From Salinibacter pepae (GTDB lineage: Bacteria > Bacteroidota > Rhodothermia > Rhodothermales > Salinibacteraceae): a stretch of DNA of 64,000 bases. The notes under the pieces are model-generated. The model was not told the DNA's origin, searched no databases, and saw only the letters and a program-made list of their open reading frames with translations. A program made the translations under genes and the position numbers. Shown piece by piece: positions 8,022-15,662 of the stretch. The stretch covers positions 1,426,001-1,490,000 of the forward strand of contig NZ_CAMTTE010000001.1 in assembly GCF_947077775.1 (NCBI RefSeq). Reading direction: 5' to 3'. Each line of letters begins with the position of its first letter. Positions within the stretch are counted from its first letter, which is position 1.

Positions 8022-9368
8022 ATGAATGCCTTCCGTACGTCCACCCTCCCAATCCTCTGCCTTCTTCCACTGGCCCTCGGGGTGCTGGCCGGCTGTGACA
8101 GCAGCGATTCGGGGATGGATGGGGGAGGTGTGCCGGATCAGATCACCTACGACTTGACCGCCCAGACCGACGACGGCGTTAGCGGGACCGTCACTTTCTG
8201 GCGGGCCGGCCCGGACAGTAGCCTCGTCACGCTTAACCTGGATGGAGACGCGACGCTTCCAGGGGTGTCCCATCCCGCCCACATCCATAACAATTCTGCA
8301 GAGGAGGGCGGAGAGATTGAGTTTTATCTCAGTGCTGTCAACGGGCGGAGCCCAAGCGGCCAGACGGCCCGAAAGATCGGACTGCCGATCGAGGACCTTG
8401 CGTCCTTCAACGGATACGTGAATGTCCACCAGAGCCCGGCAAACCTCGGCAACGTTGTGGCGCAGGGCAACATCGGCGCAAATGCGGAGGGGACCGAGGG
8501 CCCAGGCCTGGACTTCGTGGATGACCGGAGGGCCACCACGTATCCCCTGGAGGCCAGCGCGACAGACGGAAGCGTCCTATCAGATGGAGTAAGTGGGACA
8601 GTGCGCTTCGAGGAGCTGACCGACTCGCAAACACTTGTCACTTACTCACTTGACACGGACGGCTCGGTGAACAGCGCCACGAGTGGTACTGTGGAGGTGG
8701 CCCAGATTGGGCATATCCATGAGAACAATGTCCAGCAAGGCGGTAGTATCGTGAGCAGCCCGTTCTCTGGCTACCTCGGGTCGATCGCTCCGACCGACCC
8801 GGACGCCCGGAGCAGCCGGATCATCGAGGCGAGCTTCGATGACCTGACCGGCTACAACGGCTACGTCAACATCCATGAAGCGGTGGCTGACAACCGCCGG
8901 GGATTTGTCTTCGCGCAGGGCAACATCGGGGCCAACGCCGGCGGCGGCAGTAGTAGTGGGGCCGATGTCACTATTACGGTGGACAACGTAGGCAACTCCG
9001 CCTGGGAGGTCACTGGCGTAAGCGGGGCAAGTGGCGTCGCAGGGAGCGGGGACAATCCCTCCCTGACCCTCGAAACGGGCAAGCGGTACCGAATTGACAA
9101 CAACGGGATGCGCAGCGCCCATCCGTTCGCCATCGAGACCGGAACCGATGGAGACTACCTGCTGAACCAGGACGGGGACGGAAGCCTGGAGGGCAACTCC
9201 GGGATCAGCTACGAGGAGGACGCCGAAGGCATCACCTTCACCTATACCCAGACCTTAGCCGACCAGGCCAGCGCCTACCAGTGCACCTTCCACACCTCGA
9301 TGGAGGGCAACGTCCAGACCGACGGCGGTGGGGGCGGCGGTGGAGGTGGGGGCGGCGGCGAATACTAA
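8022..9368 (+). CDS. CHRD-CHRD-cupredoxin lipoprotein with polyglycine tail
   Basis: Exported lipoprotein of 448 residues. A signal peptide ends in the lipobox LAGC (22-25), followed by a Ser/Asp/Gly linker. Two CHRD-type domains follow (about 42-160 and 170-310), each with an AHIHNN or GHIHENN histidine motif and ending in FNGYVNVHQ or YNGYVNIHE and AQGNIGANA. Residues about 325-430 look like a cupredoxin: HPFAIETG supplies a first His, and YQCTFHTSMEGNV has Cys-x2-His-x2-Met spacing for a type 1 copper site. The chain ends in a run of 12 glycines before GEY. CHRD proteins are poorly understood; copper-dependent electron transfer or surface binding is a guess. A terminator-like hairpin follows. 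Confidence 0.85.
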   Translation: MNAFRTSTLPILCLLPLALGVLAGCDSSDSGMDGGGVPDQITYDLTAQTDDGVSGTVTFWRAGPDSSLVTLNLDGDATLPGVSHPAHIHNNSAEEGGEIEFYLSAVNGRSPSGQTARKIGLPIEDLASFNGYVNVHQSPANLGNVVAQGNIGANAEGTEGPGLDFVDDRRATTYPLEASATDGSVLSDGVSGTVRFEELTDSQTLVTYSLDTDGSVNSATSGTVEVAQIGHIHENNVQQGGSIVSSPFSGYLGSIAPTDPDARSSRIIEASFDDLTGYNGYVNIHEAVADNRRGFVFAQGNIGANAGGGSSSGADVTITVDNVGNSAWEVTGVSGASGVAGSGDNPSLTLETGKRYRIDNNGMRSAHPFAIETGTDGDYLLNQDGDGSLEGNSGISYEEDAEGITFTYTQTLADQASAYQCTFHTSMEGNVQTDGGGGGGGGGGGGEY

Positions 9369-9413
9369 GGGATACTAGTGCATCCCCGCCTGGCATCATG
9401 TACCACACGAACC

Positions 9414-9456
9414 GGCAAAGGGACCGTCCGACTACGTGTCGGGGGGTCCCTTTGCC
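9414..9456 (+). terminator. Probable intrinsic terminator after the CHRD-cupredoxin gene
   Basis: A 12-base perfect inverted repeat (GGCAAAGGGACC, then GGTCCCTTTGCC) with a 19-base loop begins 45 bases after the stop codon. It is followed by TGCTCGTGTTTC, only a weak T-rich tail. It would separate the lipoprotein gene from the CBS-domain gene. Confidence 0.6.
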
Positions 9457-9553
9457 TGCTCGTGTTTCTACCCCGTGCGTCCTCTCGGACCGACGGGCCT
9501 GCTTCCGATCACTTTCGTTACTGCATTCCTGTGTCACTGCATTCCTGCGTCCA

Positions 9554-10048
9554 ATGGACGACGAACCCGCAATCCCCAACTCCAGCGTCGAGGACGTGCT
9601 TGAGGCGAAGGGCGCCCTCCACGACCCGACCACCGTGCTCACCGCCGCGCCCCAGGACAGCGTCTACGACTGCATCGACCGGATGGCCGAGATCGGGGTC
9701 GGCTCCATCGTGGTAACGACCGACGGCGCCATCGCGGGCATCTTCACGGAGCGCGACCACATGCGCAAGATGGCGCTGAAGGGACGCGCCCCCAAGGACA
9801 CCGCGGTGCAAACCGTCATGACGGAGGACGTGGCGACCGTCACGCCGGACCAGTCGCTGGAGGACGCCCTCGACCGGATGCGCGACCTGCAGTGCCGTCA
9901 CCTACCGGTGGTCGACGCCGACGGGCAGCTTAGCGGCATCCTTTCGATGCGCGACTGCATGCGGCAGCTCTCGGAGGCGGCGAAGTCCAAGGCCCTTCAG
10001 CTGATCGAGTACATGGAGGAGGAGTACGTCGTGCGCCAGTACGGATAG
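9554..10048 (+). CDS. CBS-domain pair protein
   Basis: A 164-residue stand-alone protein made of two CBS motifs forming one Bateman module. The first spans about 25-85 (VLTAAPQDSVYDCIDRMAE, then GIFTERDHMRKM) and the second about 88-150 (MTEDVATVTPDQSLEDALDRM, then HLPVVDADGQLSGILSMRD). Such modules bind adenosine nucleotides and act as energy or redox sensors; proteins this short often regulate partner enzymes in trans. The frame is open far upstream into the preceding intergenic region, but the ATG at 9554 starts just before the conserved part. The gene faces the SDR gene tail to tail. Confidence 0.88.
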   Translation: MDDEPAIPNSSVEDVLEAKGALHDPTTVLTAAPQDSVYDCIDRMAEIGVGSIVVTTDGAIAGIFTERDHMRKMALKGRAPKDTAVQTVMTEDVATVTPDQSLEDALDRMRDLQCRHLPVVDADGQLSGILSMRDCMRQLSEAAKSKALQLIEYMEEEYVVRQYG

Positions 10049-10122
10049 TCCACGATGGGACTCGGCCGGTGGGGCCGCGGCACGACCTCCGCAGCGGAGG
10101 GCCACACGGGTCGGCCCGGGGG

Positions 10123-11055
10123 CTACGACGCGTCGGTTGTGGCCGGCCCGGACACGGCGTCCCCCAGTAGCGCGTCTATGCCCAACATCTCTGCGCTATG
10201 GTGCCACAGGCGCTCGGCGGCCGCCCGGTCCCGGGCCGCAACCGCCGGCGTGGTGGGCGACTGCCCAGAGAAGTACCGCCCCGAGACGTCGGCCGTATCG
10301 GGCGACACGGCCACGTGCAGAAGCTCGGCGGCCCCGTCGGCCACCGACGAGGTGCCCGGCACCACGCCCAGCATCTGAAACAGGCCCGAGAGCGGGCCGG
10401 GCAGAAACCGCCCGAACCGGCTTCCGGGGACGAATCCGGGATGGATGCTGTTGGACGTGATGGATCGATCCGCGGCCCCCAGGCGACGGGCCAGCTCCGA
10501 CGCGAACAGCACGTTCGCGAGCTTCGAATGGGCGTAGGCCCCCATTCCGGAGTACCCATCGACCGTGCGCACGCGGTCCAGGTCGAGCTCGGCCCCGCGG
10601 TGGGCGTCGGAGGCCGTCGTGACGACGCGGCTCCCCTCGCGCAGGTGGTCGAGGAGCTCGGCGGTCAGCAGGTACGGGGCGAGGTGGTTTACGTAGAACG
10701 TGCGCTCGATGCCCTCCACGAGCCGCCCCTCCCGAAACAGCCCCCCGGCGTTGTTGAGCAGGAGGTCGAGCCCGTCCGTTCGTGTCCGGACCGCCGCTGC
10801 CAACTCCCGGATCGCGGCGGCCTCCATGAAGTCCGCCGCGACGAAGGTGGCCTCTCCGCCCTCCTCGCGGATGCCCTTCACGACCGCCTCTCCCGCCTCG
10901 CGGTCGCGACCGTGCACGATCACCTCCGCCCCGAGCCGCCCCAGCGCATGCGCCGCCACGCGGCCAATGCCGCTCGTAGAACCAGTGACGAGGGCCGTCT
11001 GTCCGGTGCAGTCGATATCCGTGACGGTCGCGAGAGACTCGGGGCGCGTGCTCAT
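10123..11055 (-). CDS. Short-chain dehydrogenase/reductase (SDR), retinol-dehydrogenase-like
   Basis: Classical SDR of 310 residues. The cofactor motif TGSTSGIGR is at 25-33, with HGRD (48-51) suggesting NADP preference. NNAGG lies at 101-105, the catalytic Ser is in TTASDAH (146-152), and the YxxxK pair is Y174 and K178 in YAHSKLAN. The sequence resembles the retinol dehydrogenase/WW-oxidoreductase-like SDR branch, but substrate cannot be inferred. It starts 48 bases after the small Cys protein on the same strand and may be the last gene of the AAA+/VWA operon. Confidence 0.88.
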   Translation of the reverse strand: MSTRPESLATVTDIDCTGQTALVTGSTSGIGRVAAHALGRLGAEVIVHGRDREAGEAVVKGIREEGGEATFVAADFMEAAAIRELAAAVRTRTDGLDLLLNNAGGLFREGRLVEGIERTFYVNHLAPYLLTAELLDHLREGSRVVTTASDAHRGAELDLDRVRTVDGYSGMGAYAHSKLANVLFASELARRLGAADRSITSNSIHPGFVPGSRFGRFLPGPLSGLFQMLGVVPGTSSVADGAAELLHVAVSPDTADVSGRYFSGQSPTTPAVAARDRAAAERLWHHSAEMLGIDALLGDAVSGPATTDAS

Positions 11056-11103
11056 TGGATCGGTGAGGGTTGGGACTCAGAACGGAGAGGGGGGCAGTGG
11101 TGC

Positions 11104-11439
11104 CTACGCGTCGGCGTTGCGGCAGCGCAGGGAGTAGCGGTTGTACTCGGCGGCCCGACCCGGATTCCCCGCCATTGACCGCAACACGTCTATGGCACGA
11201 CGGAGCTGTGCCGGGGTGGCGTTCTCACAGAAGGGCGGCGGCACCTCGGTGTCCCACCTCGCCCCCACCGCCACATCGTACGCGATGCGCTTGAAGCAGT
11301 GGTCGAACCGCACCGGATAGGCCCCCGACGCGGCCTTCGCAGGAAGAATGTCCTCCGCGAGACGCTCCATCGTGCGCACGAGCCCCGAGTGCGTCTCGTG
11401 GGGCGACGCAAACAGGCACGTCTGCTGGGGCATCGGCAT
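11104..11439 (-). CDS. Small cysteine-containing protein downstream of VWA gene
   Basis: A 111-residue protein I do not recognise. It begins MPMPQQTCLFASPHETHSG and has four cysteines spread along the chain (near 8, 48, 71 and 105), plus the basic segment RFDHCFKRIAYD. No signal peptide or membrane segment is visible. Start codons at 11439 and 11433 are both possible. It lies 70 bases after the VWA gene and 48 before the SDR gene on the same strand, so it probably belongs to the AAA+/VWA transcript and may be an accessory of that module. Confidence 0.6.
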   Translation of the reverse strand: MPMPQQTCLFASPHETHSGLVRTMERLAEDILPAKAASGAYPVRFDHCFKRIAYDVAVGARWDTEVPPPFCENATPAQLRRAIDVLRSMAGNPGRAAEYNRYSLRCRNADA

Positions 11440-11509
11440 GCTCTTGTTGGCTTTGGGAGGACGGGCGTCGATGGGGGCGTTGCGGTGACCGGCGCGAACG
11501 CCCGCGTCT

Positions 11510-12877
11510 TCACGGCCGAATCTTGCGCGCGAGCCGCCCGAACGCCTCGGTGTCGGGGCAGTGGAAGTGCCGCCCTCGGTACTGGAGCCGGACCCGCTGA
11601 TGGCGATCCCGCGCGCTCTCCCAGTAGGTCGACGGGGGGCAGTTGTCGAACCAATAGAGGGTGCAATTCCGGGAGTGCTCAACGATCTCGTCGGTTCCGT
11701 CCCAGTCGGTAAAGTAGAGGACCACGCGTCCCTCCAGGTCCCAGGCGGAGCCCCGGTCGTCGTTGACGAACCGCATCGGGCCCGGGTCAAACTGGGCATC
11801 GATGCGCCCGTTGGGGCACAGGAAGATGTCGATGTCGTCGCGGAGGAGGGCGCCGGTGGCGACCTTCGAGTAGAACACCGCCTCGTCGCGGCAGGAGGGC
11901 GAGGTGTCGACCAGCAGGGCCAGCCGGCGCTTCGTGTAGTCCATCTTGCAGTGCTGGAGGGGCCGGCGGTCGATCTGCCGTCGCATGATCTTGCGCGGGT
12001 CCCAGAACTCGTCTCCGGGCACCTGTTGGTAGCTCATGTCCTCGGCCACCTTGCTCACGAGGCGGGCAAACATCGACGCGATCCGGTGGTCCTCCCGGTC
12101 CGAAGGCGTCCACTCGGTGTCGGCAGTGCCCTCGTTGATCTCGTAGGCGAACTCTTGAAGCTCCTCCTCCACCTGCTCGGCCCCGGGCACGCGACGGTGT
12201 TCGTCGGTGAAGAACTCGTCCTCGTTCGTTTGCTCCTCATCGAGGAGAGGGGCCTCGGGCGGATCCTGGACCTGCTCGATCCACGACCCGTCGTCGGGGT
12301 CGTCCGTCAGGGCCTCGTCGTTGACCTCGCGGGCGGCCGCTCTCTCCTCGTCGGAGGGCGCCTGCGGCGGAAGCGTGTCCGCCGCCTCGTCTGGATCAGC
12401 GGGATCGGGCTGGGACTCGGTCGGGTTGCGCCCCGGGTTCCCGCCGTCGGGCGGACTCGCGTCGGGCACGTCGGCGCTGGGCGGGCCGGCCTGTTCGGGG
12501 GGGCCGCTTCCGGACTCGGAGGCGCCGTCCGGCACGGCGCTGGCCCCGGCGGACTCATCGGCCGACCCCGATTCCCCCGCCCTCCCGTGCTCCGGCGGGA
12601 CCGGCCCGTCCTGGTTCGGGTCGGGCTCAGGGGGGTGCTCCGCGGACGGGTCGGGAGCGCCCTGGTCGTGGTCGCCCTGCCCCGGCCCCTCGTCGCCCGG
12701 GGGCGCGTCGGGGGGCGACTCCGGGGCGTCGGTCGGCACGTCCGCCTCTGACGACGTGGGCGTGCGGAACGGCGCGTCGGCCACAGGCCGCCAGCGGCGC
12801 TCAACTGCGGGGGACGGCTCTTCGTCCGCCGTCGCTTCGGAATCCAGAGACGCATTGTCGGGGGCCGGGTCGGGCAT
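11510..12877 (-). CDS. VWA-domain protein with long acidic linker (CobT/MoxR-partner type)
   Basis: A 455-residue protein with two parts. Residues 1-200 are low-complexity, rich in Pro, Asp, Glu, Ser and Gly. The C-terminal part from about 319 is a von Willebrand A domain: LALLVDTSPS supplies the D-x-S-x-S metal site (MIDAS, Asp324), and VVLYFTDWDGTDE (about 386-398) supplies the later acidic position. VWA proteins of this layout (CobT, NorD, MoxR partners) work with an AAA+ ATPase to insert metals or remodel targets. The AAA+ gene lies 33 bases upstream. LYWFDNCPPSTYW near the end is not a motif I know. No cobalt or nitric-oxide genes are nearby, so the client is unknown. Confidence 0.78.
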   Translation of the reverse strand: MPDPAPDNASLDSEATADEEPSPAVERRWRPVADAPFRTPTSSEADVPTDAPESPPDAPPGDEGPGQGDHDQGAPDPSAEHPPEPDPNQDGPVPPEHGRAGESGSADESAGASAVPDGASESGSGPPEQAGPPSADVPDASPPDGGNPGRNPTESQPDPADPDEAADTLPPQAPSDEERAAAREVNDEALTDDPDDGSWIEQVQDPPEAPLLDEEQTNEDEFFTDEHRRVPGAEQVEEELQEFAYEINEGTADTEWTPSDREDHRIASMFARLVSKVAEDMSYQQVPGDEFWDPRKIMRRQIDRRPLQHCKMDYTKRRLALLVDTSPSCRDEAVFYSKVATGALLRDDIDIFLCPNGRIDAQFDPGPMRFVNDDRGSAWDLEGRVVLYFTDWDGTDEIVEHSRNCTLYWFDNCPPSTYWESARDRHQRVRLQYRGRHFHCPDTEAFGRLARKIRP

Positions 12878-12910
12878 GGCAGGCTGGAAAGTGCGGCAGG
12901 GTGCGGGACG

Positions 12911-15010
12911 CTACCCGGTAAACTCGTCGAGCGTCTGGTCGATGTTGCCGATGAGGAGCTCTGCGCGATGGGCCGTAATCTGCCGGCCCGACATCTGAGT
13001 CCCCACCGTGAGGTGCCCGTCGCGGTAGATGCTCTTGATTCCGTCCTCGATGCGCACGAGCTTCTTGCCCGGGCTCGGGCGGTCGTCGGAGGGACGGACC
13101 ACGCCGAATCCGTGGTCCTGCACGAGCGTCTTGGCGGGGACCTGCACGGCCGCCTTCCGGCGCAGGGAGAGCTTGGCGTTGGGCAGCCAGTGCTGGAGGT
13201 ACGATTCGAGCGCGGGGTCGAACGGCCCGGTAACCGACACGACGAGGTAGTCGTTCTCGTCCCCGACGAGCCCCATCAGCAGCCCGTCGAAGAGGGCATA
13301 AACGGCGTCGCCCTCCAGAATCAACGGGTCGGCGTGCGCCTCCGCGTGGTCCATGAACGCGTCGTACCCCGAGACCGCGGCGGTCTCGATGGTGTCCTGC
13401 TCGCTCTGGGTCCAGTAGTCAAAGACGCCGGCGAAGTACGGATCCGCCACGGGCTCGTCGGCATGACGGGCCTCCACAACCCCGGCCTGCTGCGTCCCGA
13501 GGCGGGCGAGCACGGGCGTCGGCAGGTCCGCAGGCCCCGCGATGTCGGCCTCGTTCAGCCAGGTGCCCCGGAACAGGTCGTCGAACGTGTCCCGCCGGGC
13601 GGTCGGCACGATGATCTCGGCACCCGCGTCCGGCGTCCAGCGGAGGTGCAGCCCGTCGTAGCGCCCGATAATCTCCTCGTCGGCGTAGGAGATGAACTCC
13701 AGCCCCCGCTCCTGCTGGAGCAGGCGCAGGTCCGCACGGGTGGCGGTTGCCTCCACGAACACGACCTCCCCCGGGTGCCCCCACAGCTCGGCCGCGTACC
13801 CGTCGTGCTCCATGAGCGGCACCGGGGCGTCGAAGGTGATGGTGTCGCCCTGCACCTGCACGCGCCCGAAGCGGTCCGGCGCCTCCGCCGGGGACTCCTG
13901 GCGGGTGAGGGCGTCGTAGACCGAGTCGCTCCCTTCCAGCGCGGCGAACGCGGCCCCCAGGTCCGGGGTCTCGTCGTTCTGGGGCGGCGTGTATCCCTTC
14001 ACGTCCGCCATGGGCGGCAGGCGCGCCCCGTCGTTCCCCTCTCCGTTGGGCGCCGGCGCCTGGTTCGGAAGGTCGACCGGGGCGTAGGCGGACGGGTCCA
14101 GCGGGTCCGCGTCGTGCTCTTCGGTCCACCCTGCGTCCTCCCAGTCGGACGTGTCCACGTCCTCAGCCTTCTTCAGAAGCCGGTGGTTGTCCCGGTCCTT
14201 GGTCACGTAGTCGAGCACGAGCTGGTCCCAGTCGGCGTCGTCGGGCCCGAGAACGCTGATTGCGTCGAGCAGCTGCTGCAGCTCCTGAATCGTACAGCTT
14301 TTCTCCATCATCGACAGCTCGCACCGCACGTAGAGGTTGACGGCCGCCTCCAGGTACGGGTGGCCGCCGTGCGACCGGCGCAGCGCCTCGCGGACGAGCG
14401 ACGGGTGCAGCGGCTCGAAGTGGAGGTACGGCATTCGCCGGTGGGCCGGCCCGGACAGGTCGCGCTCGTCGTTGAGCGTGATGCAGACGTAGAGGTTGTC
14501 CATGTTCGCCTGCACCTGGATGTCGCCGTAGTTGACCCGCCCGTTCTGCAGAAAGTCGAGCAGGAAGGCGTCGGCGGTGGGGCGCGTCTTGTCCCACTCG
14601 TCGAGGATGAGGAGCGTGTTGCCCTCGTGGCTGGCCCGGACGGCCTTCGGCAGCTCGCCCCACTGCTTCTTGATGCCGCTCTCCGCGTTCTCGTCGGGGA
14701 GCAGATCGAGGATCAGGTCCTCCTCCCGGCTGCCGGGGCTCACCTGCTTGAAGAAGGTCTCCATGTCCAGGATGTCTCCCAGCACCTCCAAGAGCCACGT
14801 CTTGCCGGTGCCGGGCGGGCCAAACGCGAAAAATCCGCCCAGGGGATCGGTCATGAGGGCAGCCATCACGCTCCGCGCCCGCTCCCGGGAGCAGATGTAT
14901 CCCGCATCGTTGAGGGCCGTGTGGAGCGCGTCGACGGTCAGGGCCTCGACCGGGTCGTCCGGAGCGTCGGGCGGCCGCGTGTCAGGGGTGGAGTCGGCCA
15001 TTGGAGCCAT
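12911..15010 (-). CDS. AAA+ ATPase (MoxR/AAA_5-like) with long C-terminal extension
   Basis: A 699-residue AAA+ protein. The Walker A motif GPPGTGKT is at 64-71, Walker B LLILDEWD at 133-140, and a sensor-1-like CITLNDERD at 176-184, with a following paired Arg (191-192). The single ATPase core spans about 25-290 and resembles MoxR/CbbQ/dynein-related AAA_5 proteins. Residues about 300-370 are an acidic Pro-rich linker. The remaining 330 residues form one or more domains I cannot place, containing VVFVEATATRADLRLL and a repeat-like acidic pattern. MoxR proteins usually lack such an extension. Starts at 15010, 15001 or 15049 are possible. The VWA partner follows 33 bases later. Confidence 0.8.
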   Translation of the reverse strand: MAPMADSTPDTRPPDAPDDPVEALTVDALHTALNDAGYICSRERARSVMAALMTDPLGGFFAFGPPGTGKTWLLEVLGDILDMETFFKQVSPGSREEDLILDLLPDENAESGIKKQWGELPKAVRASHEGNTLLILDEWDKTRPTADAFLLDFLQNGRVNYGDIQVQANMDNLYVCITLNDERDLSGPAHRRMPYLHFEPLHPSLVREALRRSHGGHPYLEAAVNLYVRCELSMMEKSCTIQELQQLLDAISVLGPDDADWDQLVLDYVTKDRDNHRLLKKAEDVDTSDWEDAGWTEEHDADPLDPSAYAPVDLPNQAPAPNGEGNDGARLPPMADVKGYTPPQNDETPDLGAAFAALEGSDSVYDALTRQESPAEAPDRFGRVQVQGDTITFDAPVPLMEHDGYAAELWGHPGEVVFVEATATRADLRLLQQERGLEFISYADEEIIGRYDGLHLRWTPDAGAEIIVPTARRDTFDDLFRGTWLNEADIAGPADLPTPVLARLGTQQAGVVEARHADEPVADPYFAGVFDYWTQSEQDTIETAAVSGYDAFMDHAEAHADPLILEGDAVYALFDGLLMGLVGDENDYLVVSVTGPFDPALESYLQHWLPNAKLSLRRKAAVQVPAKTLVQDHGFGVVRPSDDRPSPGKKLVRIEDGIKSIYRDGHLTVGTQMSGRQITAHRAELLIGNIDQTLDEFTG

Positions 15011-15049
15011 ACAAACAGGAACTACAGAAAAGCGCGTCGCGATGGGCAC

Positions 15050-15655
15050 CTAGTCGCGGCTGAGCGGCGTCCCGAGAAACTCCCGGAAGATGTTGATCAG
15101 AACGTCGATTCCGAGGGACAGGCCCGTACTGCGGAGGGCGCGGCCGGGGGCCCACGTCCCTCGTTCCCAGCGGGCCTGGGCGAGGGCGCCGCCGTAGGTG
15201 GCGGCGACATTCGGGGCGTTCGGCACGCGGGCGCCGGTGGGGGTCCGGGCGACAAAGGGAGACAGCACTGCGTGCCGAAGCCGAGCCCCGGGGCCGCTGT
15301 GCCGGCCCAGACGGGGACGGATGTCAAGGTGTAGGGCGGCGGCCAGTCCGTGCATCGTGCCGGTCTGGAGCACCGATTCTCCCGTGCTCGACCCGACACG
15401 GGCCGCGTACCCGCCGACCGTCTCGCCCCAGGCGCCTGGATCATCGTCGAGGTGCGACCCGGTGGCGGATCCGATGCTCTTGAAAAAGAACCCGGGGCTC
15501 AGCACATCGCTCCGGAGCGCCGCCCAGCGTGCATCGGCCTCCCGCCGGTCGGCCCCAGCCGCCTGGGCGATGGCCGCCGGGGGCAGCGCCACGGCACTGC
15601 CCAGCAGCAGGATTCCCAGCGCGACGATGGGCAGGCCTGTCCGGGAACGAGGCAT
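15050..15655 (-). CDS. Secreted or membrane-associated protein of unknown function
   Basis: A 201-residue protein with a clear signal peptide: basic MPRSR, a hydrophobic stretch to about residue 24, and an Ala-rich cleavage region ending AIAQA. The mature part is Gly/Ala-rich with GGYAARVGSSTG and SLGIDVLINIFREF near the C-terminus. I recognise no domain. It starts 7 bases after the SdhA-type gene stops and ends about 40 bases before the AAA+ ATPase start, so it appears to link those genes in one operon. Envelope location is likely; function is unknown. Confidence 0.6.
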   Translation of the reverse strand: MPRSRTGLPIVALGILLLGSAVALPPAAIAQAAGADRREADARWAALRSDVLSPGFFFKSIGSATGSHLDDDPGAWGETVGGYAARVGSSTGESVLQTGTMHGLAAALHLDIRPRLGRHSGPGARLRHAVLSPFVARTPTGARVPNAPNVAATYGGALAQARWERGTWAPGRALRSTGLSLGIDVLINIFREFLGTPLSRD

Positions 15656-15662
15656 GAAGGGG

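Noticed and set aside
10086-10100. CCTCCGC/GCGGAGG hairpin between the CBS and SDR genes
   Set aside because: The loop is a single base and there is no T run; a real terminator cannot be supported.
12968-15334. Very long plus-strand open frame of 788 codons opposite the AAA+ ATPase gene
   Set aside because: Its translation is Val/Arg/Gly/Leu-rich with no domain, and the opposite strand encodes a clear AAA+ protein. High GC makes long antisense open frames common here.
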